64,000 nucleotides of DNA from Mediterraneibacter hominis (GCF_014287475.1 NZ_JACOPF010000003.1:248001-312000), one strand, 5' to 3'. Counted from the first letter of the stretch, positions 42,572 to 51,979 are shown. Numbers and translations: made by a program. The notes: generated from the sequence alone by a model not told the origin.

Positions 42572-42602
42572 TTGACAAAAATATACCGGGGGGGGGTAAA
42601 AT
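42572..42602 (+). promoter_or_regulatory. Candidate phase-variable promoter with a G9 tract
   Basis: TTGACA (42572-42577), 19-base spacer containing nine consecutive G (42588-42596), then TAAAAT (42597-42602). Loss of two G would restore the optimal 17-base spacer. It stands 157 bases before the surface protein start. Confidence 0.55.
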
Positions 42603-42627
42603 AATAAAGACTACATGTGTAGAAATA

Positions 42628-42693
42628 TATACCCTGAAGGGCACACCGTAATACATTCCCTCCGGGAGGGCTAGCTTCGAACGATAAGGTATA
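42628..42693 (-). repeat. 62-bp palindromic repeat, single inverted copy
   Basis: Reads on the minus strand as a diverged copy of the family, from TATACCTTATC to GGGTATA, with the internal CCCTCCCGGAGGGAATG hairpin intact. It lies in the 5' untranslated region of the surface protein gene. Confidence 0.75.
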
Positions 42694-42758
42694 GATAAAT
42701 GCAGAGAATATATTTCTATATATAGGCAATGGGATAGAAAAAAGAAAGGAAGACGTAT

Positions 42759-45551
42759 ATGAAAAAGAGAGGGGCAATAAGCCTGTTGTTATGCCTGCTC
42801 GTAGGGATAATTTCTACGACGGTATCTGCAACGGATGATCAGCCAGATAGTGGAAAGAGTAGTATGAATGCAAATATTCAATCGGGTAATTGCGGAGAGG
42901 AGGGGAATGAAAGCAGTGTTACATGGACGCTGACTACGAACAGTGATGGAAGTACTTATACACTTTCTATTTCTGGCAGCGGGGCAATGGCAGATTATAC
43001 AAGTAATGGACAACCCTGGTTTTCAGAGAGAAGCGCGATTACTGCCATTGAAATAGAAGAAGGTGTAACCAGGATTGGAGCAAATGCATTTCGCAGCAGC
43101 GCTATTACAGAAATGACAATTCCTGCTTCTGTAAATAGTATAGGTGAGTATGCATTCCTGGCCTGTGTTAATTTAGAGTCTTTTAGCCTGGCGGAAGGAG
43201 AAAATAGTTCCAGAGAATTTTATATAGAGGACGGAATTATTTACAAAAATAATGGAGAAGGAATTGAGCTATGTTTTTACCCGAGCGCGAAAACAACGGA
43301 AGCATTTGCAATTCCGGACGGAGTTACGAAGGTGGAAGGGCACTCTATGCAATATGCCCAATTTAAAGAACTTCAGATTCCCGGAACAGTATTGGAGCTT
43401 GGAGAATATTGTTTTGCTAATTCTAGTCTGGTATCGCTGGAGATACCTGCTACGGTACAGACGGTTGGGACGTATATTTGTTCTAACAGTACAGCCTTAA
43501 AATCGCTGTTGTTTCATGCATCTGTGGAAGAGACCCCGCTGATGCTGGCAAGTGGATGCAGTGCTCTTGAGTATGTTCGCTTATCCAATACAATTAAGAT
43601 ACTTTCAAATACAACATTTAAAAATGATCCTAGCTTGAAGACGATTGAATTTGATGAAAATAGCATTTTGGAAGAAATTAAAAGTTCTGCATTTGTCAAT
43701 TGTGGGCTGGAAAAGCTGGAAATCAGGACAACCAGTGAACTCAACTGGATGCAGCAGCCATATACAGGGTGTGCTTCATTGAAAAAACTGGTTTTCTATA
43801 GTCCCAAGGTTACTTTTAACGGAGTTGCTTTTTCAAAAGCAGACAGTACTCCTTCAGAACAAAAAGGCGACTTAGTTGTATTAGATCTATTGAATGTTGA
43901 GAGTATTGGAATAGCAAATGAAAATAATACTAGGCTCAAACCAATGGTTGATAACAGCGTAATTTTGGTAGACTCAAAAGAAAGAGCAGACGAAATAGGA
44001 ATCTGTTATGACAGAACAGCTACGGCAATTTTAGTGACGAACGGCGGTTCTTTTCCAGAAGAAACAGAGTTTGCATCCAATACGCTTGCAATCCCAATTA
44101 GAGAAGGATATGTATTTGATGGATGGTATAGTAACGAAGAATGTACGGGTACCGCTTCTACAACTGCCGAAGCAGGTCAAACATACTATGCCAGATGGGT
44201 TGCAGTCAATATAGATCCTGTTTCTCTTGAATATGGTTCTACCCAGCCACTCCCCTTTATTAAGGGTGTTACCATTTCAGATTGGAAAACTACAGATCCT
44301 TCCATTGTCACTGTCTCTGACGGACAGATAACAGCTCAGAAACGGGGAAAAACTACTATTACTGCTACAGCTGTTACGGACAATGGCGGTCGAGCTGTCC
44401 TGAGTGTCGACATAGAGGTTACTGCTATGCCGCTTATTTTTGGAACTGGCAAAAATGAGAACCCACAGGGGACTATTACATATTCGTATACGGGAATGGC
44501 GCCTGAATTCTCTCGATTTGCAAAATTTTATCAGGCTGTAAAAGAAGGGGATAAATACAAAGTTGGAACAAAGGAAATCACTCTGTCTGAGGGAGTTGAC
44601 ATCGTTTTTGTATATAATGCGGGCGGTGGTTCTAATGAATACCACTATCTGCCTATAAATGTTACAGACAATCAGACGGAGGGAATCGAGGTCATAGTTA
44701 AACTACTTAACGACAACTATTGTTTCGTTACAGAGGATAAAGAAAATCTGTCTCAGACCATACAGGAAAATGTTATCGTCCGGTCAGAAGATATGACGGA
44801 AGTTTCCTTTGCCGGACTGCCCTCTACCGGAGAAAAACGGTTTTATGAATATACAGGAGAGGGAATTGTTCCTGCTGGAAATCTGGATCAGGTGAAGGCT
44901 GGAAGTATTGATAGATTTACTGTTCATTTTCATCCTTGGGGTGAGACCGGGTTTGACGAAGCACATTTAGAGGAACAGCCTGCAAGCAAATTGACACAGG
45001 AGGAAATTCAGAAAATTGCCCCTGTGGAATTGGGGACTTATTTGATGATAGTGTCGGGTAAAAGCGACGACGAGTATGCTTATCAGTCCTGGATTTTTAT
45101 TGTTGAAAAGGGCACCCCTAAGGGTACTCCTGTTTTTGATCCAGTCCAAAGCAGCGTCTCTTTGTCATCTGTTGCGTTGTCAGGTTCTTTGAAAAACGCA
45201 GTAGGAATTGAAGTAAAAGGAAAATTTGAGTGGGATGATAGCAGTGCAACAGTGACATGTGGTACCGCCTATGCCTGGACATTTTACCCCGAAGATACGG
45301 AACATTACAATGTGACTACCGGCAGGACTGTAGTGTGGCCTAATGATTCCGAACATTCTGATAACATTACTACAGAAAATCCTAAGAATACTTGTAGTTC
45401 CGAAATAACAATCGCTGAAACGGCAGAGGGTGTAAACAAAAAAGCTGTAAAAACAGGAGATGACACAGAGGGATATAGATGGGGCATTTTAGGAAGTGGA
45501 GCAGTACTTGTATATATGTTACTGAAAAAGATGAGTAAAAGAAAAATATAG
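42759..45551 (+). CDS. BspA-like leucine-rich repeat surface protein
   Basis: 930-residue exported protein. Signal peptide (GAISLLLCLLVGIISTTVSA); BspA-type LRR_5 repeats to about residue 380 (RIGANAFRSSAITEMTIPAS, SIGEYAFLACVNLESF); an InlB/Listeria-Bacteroides repeat about 415-480 (REGYVFDGWYSNEEC); a Big_2-like Ig domain about 490-560 (GKTTITATAVTDNG); more beta domains; a C-terminal VKTGD at about 897-901 followed by a hydrophobic helix and KKMSKRKI. This tail looks like a non-canonical sortase signal ending in a basic anchor. Start follows AAAGGAAGACGTAT. Adhesion to host or matrix is the usual role of BspA relatives; not shown here. Confidence 0.85.
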   Translation: MKKRGAISLLLCLLVGIISTTVSATDDQPDSGKSSMNANIQSGNCGEEGNESSVTWTLTTNSDGSTYTLSISGSGAMADYTSNGQPWFSERSAITAIEIEEGVTRIGANAFRSSAITEMTIPASVNSIGEYAFLACVNLESFSLAEGENSSREFYIEDGIIYKNNGEGIELCFYPSAKTTEAFAIPDGVTKVEGHSMQYAQFKELQIPGTVLELGEYCFANSSLVSLEIPATVQTVGTYICSNSTALKSLLFHASVEETPLMLASGCSALEYVRLSNTIKILSNTTFKNDPSLKTIEFDENSILEEIKSSAFVNCGLEKLEIRTTSELNWMQQPYTGCASLKKLVFYSPKVTFNGVAFSKADSTPSEQKGDLVVLDLLNVESIGIANENNTRLKPMVDNSVILVDSKERADEIGICYDRTATAILVTNGGSFPEETEFASNTLAIPIREGYVFDGWYSNEECTGTASTTAEAGQTYYARWVAVNIDPVSLEYGSTQPLPFIKGVTISDWKTTDPSIVTVSDGQITAQKRGKTTITATAVTDNGGRAVLSVDIEVTAMPLIFGTGKNENPQGTITYSYTGMAPEFSRFAKFYQAVKEGDKYKVGTKEITLSEGVDIVFVYNAGGGSNEYHYLPINVTDNQTEGIEVIVKLLNDNYCFVTEDKENLSQTIQENVIVRSEDMTEVSFAGLPSTGEKRFYEYTGEGIVPAGNLDQVKAGSIDRFTVHFHPWGETGFDEAHLEEQPASKLTQEEIQKIAPVELGTYLMIVSGKSDDEYAYQSWIFIVEKGTPKGTPVFDPVQSSVSLSSVALSGSLKNAVGIEVKGKFEWDDSSATVTCGTAYAWTFYPEDTEHYNVTTGRTVVWPNDSEHSDNITTENPKNTCSSEITIAETAEGVNKKAVKTGDDTEGYRWGILGSGAVLVYMLLKKMSKRKI

Positions 45552-45602
45552 ATAAGTAGGAATAGAAGTATGTAAAAACAAAAACAAACAAAAGGAAAAG
45601 GC

Positions 45603-45631
45603 TTGACTTCCATTCTGCGCTATGATACAAT
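45603..45631 (+). promoter_or_regulatory. Promoter of rpmG-secE-nusG operon
   Basis: TTGACT (45603-45608), 17-base spacer, TACAAT (45626-45631). A dyad (ACTTCCATTC with GAATGGAAGT) overlaps it and is followed by a T8 run at 45653-45662, so it could also form a terminator/attenuator hairpin for the early transcript or the preceding gene. Confidence 0.65.
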
Positions 45632-45733
45632 TTTCTAGCGAATGGAAGTAGGTCTTTTTTTTATGCCTAAAAATGGATGGCTTCGCAACCATCAATAACA
45701 CGTAGTGAATATGTTAAAAGCGAGGTGGAAGTT

Positions 45734-45883
45734 GTGCGCACAAGAATCACATTGGAATGTACGGAATGTAAGAATCGTAATTACAACATGATGAAGGATA
45801 AGAAAGCTCATCCGGAACGCATGGAAACGAAAAAGTACTGTAAGTTCTGTAAATCACACACACTGCACAAAGAGACGAAGTAG
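45734..45883 (+). CDS. rpmG: 50S ribosomal protein L33
   Basis: 49-residue ribosomal protein with a zinc-binding CxxC/CxxC pair (LECTECKNR and [10 protein letters not shown]) of the C+ form. Start is the GTG at 45734 after GAGGTGG; upstream codons in the same frame belong to the leader. Followed by secE, the typical order. Confidence 0.92.
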   Translation: MRTRITLECTECKNRNYNMMKDKKAHPERMETKKYCKFCKSHTLHKETK

Positions 45884-45904
45884 TCGCTGAAGGGAAGTGG
45901 ACGT

Positions 45905-46102
45905 ATGAGTGAGAAGGCAAAGACTCAGAAGAAAAGCTGGTTCAAAGGGCTTCAGGCAGAGTTTCGTAAAGTCATTTGGCCAGACAAGATAACACTTGCA
46001 AGAAAGACGGCGGCAGTAGTTGCAACTTCCGTATTTGTAGGAGTTTTGATTGCAGTAATTGATGCAATTTTAAAATACGGAATAGACTTATTGGTGAAAT
46101 AG
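45905..46102 (+). CDS. secE: Preprotein translocase subunit SecE
   Basis: 65 residues, a cytosolic amphipathic helix (WFKGLQAEFRKVIWPDKITL) with the conserved WP, then one transmembrane helix (VVATSVFVGVLIAVIDAIL). Part of the SecYEG channel. No tRNA gene is seen between rpmG and secE, where tRNA-Trp lies in many relatives. Confidence 0.93.
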   Translation: MSEKAKTQKKSWFKGLQAEFRKVIWPDKITLARKTAAVVATSVFVGVLIAVIDAILKYGIDLLVK

Positions 46103-46129
46103 CCGGACTTAAAGCAGAAAGGTGATTTT

Positions 46130-46648
46130 ATGTCAGAGGCAAAATGGTATGTGGTTCATACTTATTCGGGGTATGAAAACAAAGTAAAAGCGAACATTGA
46201 TAAGACCATTGAAAACCGCCATCTGGAAGACCAGATTTTGGAAGTGCGGGTTCCTATGCAGGAAGTCGTAGAGTTGAAAAATGGTGTCCAGAAAGCAAGC
46301 CAGAAGAAAATGTTTCCTGGTTATGTGATGATTCATATGATTATGAATGACGACACATGGTACGTTGTGAGAAATACAAGAGGCGTGACAGGGTTCGTTG
46401 GTCCAGGTTCTAAGCCGGTACCTCTGGAAGAAGGAGAGATGGCGCGGCTTGGGATCAAGCAGGAAAACATGGTTGTGGACTTTACGGTTGGAGATACTGT
46501 GTCCGTATTAAGCGGAGCATGGGAAGGCACTGTGGGCGTGATTCAGAGTATGAATGAACAAAAACAGAGCTTGTCGATCAATGTAGAGTTGTTTGGCCGT
46601 GAAACTCCGGTTGAACTTAGTTTTTCAGAAGTAAGAAAGATGGATTGA
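46130..46648 (+). CDS. nusG: Transcription termination/antitermination factor NusG
   Basis: 172 residues. NGN domain (WYVVHTYSGYENKVKANI, MFPGYVMIHM, RNTRGVTGFVG) and a C-terminal KOW domain (VGDTVSVLSGAWEGTVGVI). Binds RNA polymerase near the clamp and couples transcription with Rho or ribosomes. Confidence 0.95.
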   Translation: MSEAKWYVVHTYSGYENKVKANIDKTIENRHLEDQILEVRVPMQEVVELKNGVQKASQKKMFPGYVMIHMIMNDDTWYVVRNTRGVTGFVGPGSKPVPLEEGEMARLGIKQENMVVDFTVGDTVSVLSGAWEGTVGVIQSMNEQKQSLSINVELFGRETPVELSFSEVRKMD

Positions 46649-46652
46649 AAAT

Positions 46653-46695
46653 GAGTGGGAGGGATGAAAAAATCCCGCCAATACCACAAGGAGGT
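46653..46695 (+). promoter_or_regulatory. Leader hairpin before rplK
   Basis: AGTGGGAGGGATG-loop-TCCCGCC followed by AATACCACAAGGAGGT. The same sequence with a shorter loop precedes rplA (47182-47221), identical over the last 22 bases. A candidate binding site for ribosomal protein L1 autoregulation; inferred. Confidence 0.5.
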
Positions 46696-46703
46696 AATGA
46701 ACA

Positions 46704-47129
46704 ATGGCAAAAAAAGTAGAAGGTTATATCAAATTACAGATTCCTGCTGGAAAGGCAACACCAGCACCACCGGTTGGTCCTGCACTTGGACAGCACGGTG
46801 TGAATATCGTTGAATTTACAAAGCAGTTCAATGCCAGAACTGCAGATCAGGGCGATTTGATTATTCCTGTAGTTATCACAGTATACAATGACAGAAGCTT
46901 CAGCTTTATCACAAAGACACCGCCGGCGGCAGTTCTGATTAAGAAAGCGTGCAAGATTAAATCAGGTTCCGGCGTGCCGAACAAGACAAAGGTTGCTACA
47001 ATTACTAAAGCACAGTTACAGGAAATTGCTGAGACAAAGATGCCGGATTTAAATGCTGCAACAGTAGAAGCTGCTATGAGCATGATCGCAGGAACATGCC
47101 GTTCTATGGGTGTAACAGTAGAAGAGTAG
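46704..47129 (+). CDS. rplK: 50S ribosomal protein L11
   Basis: 141 residues. Seen: [28 protein letters not shown], the linker-proline run of L11, and the C-terminal [18 protein letters not shown] and GTCRSMGV. Binds 23S rRNA at the GTPase-associated centre. Confidence 0.97.
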   Translation: MAKKVEGYIKLQIPAGKATPAPPVGPALGQHGVNIVEFTKQFNARTADQGDLIIPVVITVYNDRSFSFITKTPPAAVLIKKACKIKSGSGVPNKTKVATITKAQLQEIAETKMPDLNAATVEAAMSMIAGTCRSMGVTVEE

Positions 47130-47181
47130 GCATTGTGAACTGCAAGGACTGATTCGTGAATAAAAAATTTGTGAATTCAAA

Positions 47182-47221
47182 AAGTGGGAGGGGTTCGTTC
47201 CCGCCAATACCACAAGGAGGT
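47182..47221 (+). promoter_or_regulatory. Leader hairpin before rplA
   Basis: AGTGGGAGGGG-TTCGT-TCCCGCC with AATACCACAAGGAGGT, a near duplicate of the rplK leader. Same candidate role. Confidence 0.5.
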
Positions 47222-47229
47222 TATATAGA

Positions 47230-47922
47230 ATGAAACGAGGAAAGAAATATATCGAAGCTGCAAAATTGATCGAAAGAGGAAATCTCTACGATAGAGATGA
47301 AGCAGTAGCATTGGTAAAAAAAGCAGCAGTAGCAAAATTTGACGAGACAATCGAAGCTCATATCAGAACAGGATGTGACGGACGTCACGCTGACCAGCAG
47401 ATCCGTGGTGCAGTTGTACTTCCTCACGGAACAGGAAAAAAAGTACGGATTCTTGTATTTGCAAAGGATGCAAAAGCGGAAGAAGCAAAGGCAGCCGGAG
47501 CAGACTTCGTAGGTGGAGATGACCTGATTCCGAAGATTCAGAACGAAGGATGGCTGGAGTTTGATGTGGTTGTTGCTACACCAGATATGATGGGTGTTGT
47601 TGGACGTCTCGGACGTGTACTTGGTCCGAAAGGTTTAATGCCGAACCCGAAAGCCGGAACTGTTACAATGGATGTGACAAAAGCAATCAATGATATCAAA
47701 GCTGGTAAGATTGAGTACAGACTCGACAAGACAAATATTATCCATGTGCCAATCGGTAAAGCATCCTTTACCGAAGAACAATTAGCGGACAACTTCCAGA
47801 CGCTTATCGACGCAATCAATAAAGCAAAACCAGCAGCAGTAAAAGGACAGTATTTAAAGAGTGTTACACTGACATCAACAATGGGTCCTGGAGTAAAAAT
47901 CAACCCACTGAAGCTGGCGTAA
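47230..47922 (+). CDS. rplA: 50S ribosomal protein L1
   Basis: 230 residues with the two-domain L1 pattern: [34 protein letters not shown], the [20 protein letters not shown] loop and [17 protein letters not shown]. Part of the L1 stalk; known to autoregulate its own mRNA. The usual next genes, rplJ and rplL, are displaced to the far end of a 15-kb block. Confidence 0.97.
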   Translation: MKRGKKYIEAAKLIERGNLYDRDEAVALVKKAAVAKFDETIEAHIRTGCDGRHADQQIRGAVVLPHGTGKKVRILVFAKDAKAEEAKAAGADFVGGDDLIPKIQNEGWLEFDVVVATPDMMGVVGRLGRVLGPKGLMPNPKAGTVTMDVTKAINDIKAGKIEYRLDKTNIIHVPIGKASFTEEQLADNFQTLIDAINKAKPAAVKGQYLKSVTLTSTMGPGVKINPLKLA

Positions 47923-47942
47923 TTTTATAAAGATGTGTAGAG

Positions 47943-47991
47943 AACCGTTGCAGCATACATGTTCATTTATGCTGCGGCGGTTTGTTTTTTT
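47943..47991 (+). terminator. Strong terminator after rplA
   Basis: Fifteen-base arms AACCGTTGCAGCATA and TATGCTGCGGCGGTT with two wobble pairs, then GTTTTTTT. It closes the rpmG-to-rplA transcript before the island. Confidence 0.85.
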
Positions 47992-48005
47992 GCACGATCA
48001 AGGCC

Positions 48006-48145
48006 AAACCATGCTGTTTTATATTAGTAACTGCCAAAGATAGCAGGTACCGTAAGGTATAAGAAGAAAACACCTGCCGAGGAAGTCGAAAATTCTTGTA
48101 TTGAATGTGTATGGAGCTGTCGCATCAATGTGCGACAGCTTCAAG
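48006..48145 (+). ncRNA. Left copy of an L10-leader-like RNA (no intact promoter)
   Basis: 48006-48109 aligns without gaps to 63307-63410, offset 15301. It keeps GCCAAAGATAGCAGGT, UACC-GUAA-GGUA (48048-48059) and ACACCTGCCGAGG, the hallmarks of the L10 (rplJ) leader. Position 47992-47997 corresponds to the -35 of the right copy but reads GCACGA, so no promoter is evident. Its own hairpin AGCTGTCGCA/TGCGACAGCT follows, without a T run. It lies between the rplA terminator and the convergent ribokinase gene. Confidence 0.7.
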
Positions 48146-48175
48146 TGTTTAATCTTCGTTGGAAGAAAGATTGCG

Positions 48176-49063
48176 TCATTCCATTTCCCGGCGAACTTCT
48201 TTATCTGTAGGCATGCCTTCCTGTGCTCCTATTTTTTCTGTGGAAAGACCTGCCGCAATATTTGCATACACCAAAGCCTTCTCTGTAGAATAATCTTTTA
48301 TAATTGCTGCGGCAAAGGCTCCGTTTAATGTGTCGCCTGCTCCGGTAGTATCTGCTGCTTTTGATTTTCTTGCCGGAACATGAAAAATTTTACCATTTTT
48401 TAAGCAAGTACTTACGCCCTTGGAACCTTGTGTAATAATTAGTTTTTCCGGATATTTTCTCATTGTCCTCTCCAGCTCATACACTTTTTCGAACATGATC
48501 ACAGCTTCATGCTCATTTGGCGTAAGATAAGTTACTTCTTCCAGAATCTCTTTTCTGACAGGTCTTGCAGGGGCAGGATTCAAAATAACATCAATACCGT
48601 TTTCATTACATAGGCGAATGACATATTCATTGGTTTCCTGAGGAATCTCATGTTGTAGCATTATGAGGTCACATTCCAGAATATGTTTTTTTACCGAATC
48701 AATGTAGGCGATATCAACATAATCGTTTGCGCCTGCAACTACAATAATCGTATTATCGTTTTCTCCCACAGTAACTATAGCCAGTCCGCTGGATATTTTC
48801 GGAACTACTTTAATATATTCAGTACCCACTGATTGCATCTGCAGATTTTTTAGTAGCCTTTCTCCAAAAGCATCCTCTCCTACACAACCAAAAAATTCAA
48901 CCTGCGCCCCTAATCTGGCAGCAGCTACCGCTTGATTTGCTCCTTTTCCGCCAGGAATATACTGTAGATTTTCGCCTTTCAGTGTCTCTCCTCTTTTGGG
49001 GATTCTTTCAGTAGTCACCGCCATATCCATATTAATACTGCCGATTACACCTATTTTTTTCAT
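48176..49063 (-). CDS. rbsK: Ribokinase (PfkB family)
   Basis: 295-residue sugar kinase converting ribose to ribose 5-phosphate, or a related nucleoside/sugar. Seen: GSINMDMAVTTERIP, GGKGANQAVAAARLGA, NPAPARP, LTPNEHEA, and the C-terminal ADTTGAGDTLNGAF with the anion hole and catalytic aspartate. GAAAGGAAAG precedes the ATG. Last gene of a minus-strand unit with an APC permease and an ADP-ribosylglycohydrolase family enzyme, which might release the ribose. Confidence 0.9.
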   Translation of the reverse strand: MKKIGVIGSINMDMAVTTERIPKRGETLKGENLQYIPGGKGANQAVAAARLGAQVEFFGCVGEDAFGERLLKNLQMQSVGTEYIKVVPKISSGLAIVTVGENDNTIIVVAGANDYVDIAYIDSVKKHILECDLIMLQHEIPQETNEYVIRLCNENGIDVILNPAPARPVRKEILEEVTYLTPNEHEAVIMFEKVYELERTMRKYPEKLIITQGSKGVSTCLKNGKIFHVPARKSKAADTTGAGDTLNGAFAAAIIKDYSTEKALVYANIAAGLSTEKIGAQEGMPTDKEVRREME

Positions 49064-49086
49064 GGTACTTTCCTTTCTTCATATAT

Positions 49087-50433
49087 TTATAATGAAGAAT
49101 CCATCGGAGACTCTATTTTTGAACCCCGCTTCTTCTTACTAATAATTCTGAAAATCATGTATGCCGGTATAGAAGTCAGCATTAAAAAGCTTCCGCTTAA
49201 AATCTGCTCGGGAGATACGCAACACACAAGCACAAATGTGATAAGCGTAGCTAAAATTGCAGTAATAGGATACCCCCACATTTTGAAAGGGCGTTCCATA
49301 TTAGGCTGCTTTTTACGTAAGATAAATAAGGAAAGACATACTGCGACTTCACTTAAGCAGCCGACAAATGTGCTCATCATCAACAATGTCATAAAACTGC
49401 CGGTCCAGACAAAGAAAATAGCAATAACCCCATAAATAATAATCGTGATATACGGTGTTTTATATTTAGGATGTAGTTTTGCAAACACAGGAAACATCAT
49501 ATCATTATCAGCCATAGCATAAGCAACACGGGGCATACTGAGCATAGAGCCATTGGCTGCGCCGAAAATGGAAATAGTTGCGCCTAATGTAATCAGTGTA
49601 GCACCTACTTTTCCAAATGCGACTTCTGCCGCCGCACTCACAGGAGTTGCGGAACCGGCTAAGTTTGCGAAGCCGACAGAACCAACACATGCGATAGTAA
49701 GGAGCATATTGATGATGATAACAACCCCCATACCTATAATAGTTGCCAAAGGAAGATTTTTCTTAGGATTCTTGATTTCTCCACTCATATAAGAAAGTAC
49801 ATAATATCCGCCAAACGCGTTCAACGCAGGAACTGCTGCGGCGAAAGAACTTTCCCACTGTACTGTTTCCGTTACTGTAGTTGTAAAATTTTCCGGTCTT
49901 AACGCGAGAATACCACCAACGATAACGGAAACCAGTACGGAAATCTTTGCAATCGTAAAAATGTTTTGTACCATAGCACCATTTTTAACTCCTCTGATAT
50001 TAACCAAGGAAAGAATTATGATCAGCGCCGTTGAAACCATTCTTTGTCCCGTTACTGATAGATTAAGCCCAGAGAACAAAACTGCAAAGTTGCTTGCGAA
50101 CGCTGTAGCCATCATCGCGATAACTGCAAGAAAGTTACCTAAAATGCTAGACCAGCCATAAACGAAAGAAGCGCCATGTCCAAAAGCTTCATCTATATAA
50201 ACATAAGAACCTCCGGCTTTAGGCATTGCAGGAGAAAGCTCTGCATAAACTAAAGCGCAAAGTATGGCGCTGGTTCCCGCTATGACCCATGCCAGCATAT
50301 TAGGACCAAAAGAACCGGCAGTAGCCGCAATCTGTCCAGGAGTTGTGAAAATTCCGGAGCCAATAACAGTTCCTACTAAGACACATACTGCAGAGAAAAG
50401 TCCCATTTCCCTTTTCAGACCATCTTTAGACAT
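49087..50433 (-). CDS. APC-superfamily amino acid/polyamine permease
   Basis: 448 residues, about twelve transmembrane helices. Seen: GTVIGSGIFTTPGQIAA (helix 1 unwound motif), AELSPAMPKAGGSYVYI, GGYYVLSYMSGEIKNPKKN (amino acid permease signature), and PVFAKLHPKYKTPY. Imports an amine, amino acid or similar small polar compound by proton coupling. In this operon it may bring in the N-containing substrate of the glycohydrolase; inference only. Confidence 0.9.
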   Translation of the reverse strand: MSKDGLKREMGLFSAVCVLVGTVIGSGIFTTPGQIAATAGSFGPNMLAWVIAGTSAILCALVYAELSPAMPKAGGSYVYIDEAFGHGASFVYGWSSILGNFLAVIAMMATAFASNFAVLFSGLNLSVTGQRMVSTALIIILSLVNIRGVKNGAMVQNIFTIAKISVLVSVIVGGILALRPENFTTTVTETVQWESSFAAAVPALNAFGGYYVLSYMSGEIKNPKKNLPLATIIGMGVVIIINMLLTIACVGSVGFANLAGSATPVSAAAEVAFGKVGATLITLGATISIFGAANGSMLSMPRVAYAMADNDMMFPVFAKLHPKYKTPYITIIIYGVIAIFFVWTGSFMTLLMMSTFVGCLSEVAVCLSLFILRKKQPNMERPFKMWGYPITAILATLITFVLVCCVSPEQILSGSFLMLTSIPAYMIFRIISKKKRGSKIESPMDSSL

Positions 50434-50462
50434 AAATTTTTTCTCCTCTCTTGAACTTACAA

Positions 50463-51902
50463 TTACTCGATGTCAAAACTTTCATTATAGTCATATCTGC
50501 GTTTTAACCGGGTATCCGGTGTGATTTCGCGTTTGGCAATCTTGAAAGTTCTTTCTGTAAGGTCGGCTATTTCATTCATAGGCTCATCTAATACTGTACT
50601 TGCGAGACGACCGCCAAGTGGAGCGATCCACTTGGATTCGATTTTTTCAACACCATACAACGTTCCCATGACGGCGCCGACAACCGCTGCATTAGAATCC
50701 GTATCAAAAGCACACTCTACGCAGTTTCCAATCGCACGTGTAAAGTCTCCTTCAGAATATAAAAGAGAAAGGACAACAATTTTTTCATTCGGAATGATAT
50801 GACACCATTCGAAAATATTATCTTCATTATGAAGGAGGTGTATTTTGTCCATAGCTTCCTTTAGAGGCATTCCGCTTTCATAATCTGCAATTACAGAACG
50901 AACTGCTTCTGCAATTCTCGAATTTTCAGGAATTTCTCTAAGACCGGCCTGAATCACTTCTTTTATATCTGTTGTGTGCATTGCTGCGGCAACCATTGCT
51001 GCAGTAAACATTTCGCCGTAAATACCGTTTCTTGTATGTGATATACAGGCATCACGAAATGCTGCCTCGGCTGCTGCCTCGGGATTGCCTGGGTTTACCC
51101 ACCCGAAGATTTCAGCTCTAATCTGTGCCCCTACCCATTCTCTGTAGGGATTCCCCAGTCTGGCTGTGTCAGGAGCAGAAAATCCTTCTACTGCATTTTT
51201 ATAGGCAACTCTTTCTGCTGTACAGCACACTCCCGCAGGAAGCCAGTTTAACCAGGCATATAAAACATCGCCGGGATCAAACTCGTAACCGAAAACTTCC
51301 ATTACTTTCATATTAAGCACCGTATAGTTAGTGTCATCATCAATGGGTGCGTACCCTTCCAATTCATCGATCCAAGGCTGATTGTTTAAAGGCGTGCCAG
51401 TTACAATGTGATATTTTTCAATCATCTCCGGCGTGAAATCCTCTGTAGAAACATACCGGTTTACGGGATAATTGTTTGTTTCTGTCAACATTCCTTTTAA
51501 ATCTTTGTATTTCCAAAATTCCAGAGGTTTGCCTAACAGACATCCTGCAATCCTCCCCGTCCATCCGCCTAGTATACGACGTTTCATTTCTTCATCTGAA
51601 ACAGTAGCGACTTTTTTTGTGTGTTTTGGTCTTGCCTCCAAAATTCCTGCATAGTCGGAGGGTTCGTCATATGGATAGTTTTTTAATATGGGCGCCTCTC
51701 TCATCTGCTTCTCAAGAGCACATGCTAATTCATAGTCCCCTAAAGTAACGGCACGATCATCAGCATAGAATCTTTTTTGAATTGCCTGGCACGTTTCTTT
51801 CAGATGTGCTACGTCCCGTCCCTCATCTTTTGCCTGCTGCCAATCGTAATAAACTCTTGCAGTATACAGACCAAATGTGTCATTTTCCATAAAATGTTTC
51901 AT
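50463..51902 (-). CDS. ADP-ribosylglycohydrolase (ARH/DraG-like) family protein
   Basis: 479 residues. The C-terminal domain from about residue 105 matches the ARH fold: RRILGGWTGRIAGCLLGKP, the first metal cluster IDDDTNYTVLNM (D188-D190) and the second FDTDSNAAVVGAVMGTLYG (D400, D402). The first ~100 residues (GLYTARVYYDWQQAKDEG) are an extra region. Family members hydrolyse ADP-ribosyl bonds or related N- and O-glycosides of ribose. With a ribokinase and permease beside it, a nucleoside-like glycoside is a plausible substrate, but this is inference. First structural gene under the LacI regulator. Confidence 0.85.
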   Translation of the reverse strand: MKHFMENDTFGLYTARVYYDWQQAKDEGRDVAHLKETCQAIQKRFYADDRAVTLGDYELACALEKQMREAPILKNYPYDEPSDYAGILEARPKHTKKVATVSDEEMKRRILGGWTGRIAGCLLGKPLEFWKYKDLKGMLTETNNYPVNRYVSTEDFTPEMIEKYHIVTGTPLNNQPWIDELEGYAPIDDDTNYTVLNMKVMEVFGYEFDPGDVLYAWLNWLPAGVCCTAERVAYKNAVEGFSAPDTARLGNPYREWVGAQIRAEIFGWVNPGNPEAAAEAAFRDACISHTRNGIYGEMFTAAMVAAAMHTTDIKEVIQAGLREIPENSRIAEAVRSVIADYESGMPLKEAMDKIHLLHNEDNIFEWCHIIPNEKIVVLSLLYSEGDFTRAIGNCVECAFDTDSNAAVVGAVMGTLYGVEKIESKWIAPLGGRLASTVLDEPMNEIADLTERTFKIAKREITPDTRLKRRYDYNESFDIE

Positions 51903-51979
51903 AATATTAGATTCCTTTCTTGCATGTTTATATTTTTTATAGCTAAATTTCTTTCGGCCGATAAGAAATTATCTATCAT

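Noticed and set aside
42588..42596. G9 tract as a sequencing artefact
   Set aside because: Cannot be excluded from one sequence, but its placement inside a promoter made it worth reporting.
45884..45904. Expected tRNA-Trp between rpmG and secE
   Set aside because: The gap is only 21 bases; no tRNA fits.
48006..48145. Left L10-leader copy as a control element of the ribokinase gene
   Set aside because: It is on the opposite strand at the 3' end of that gene and lacks a promoter.
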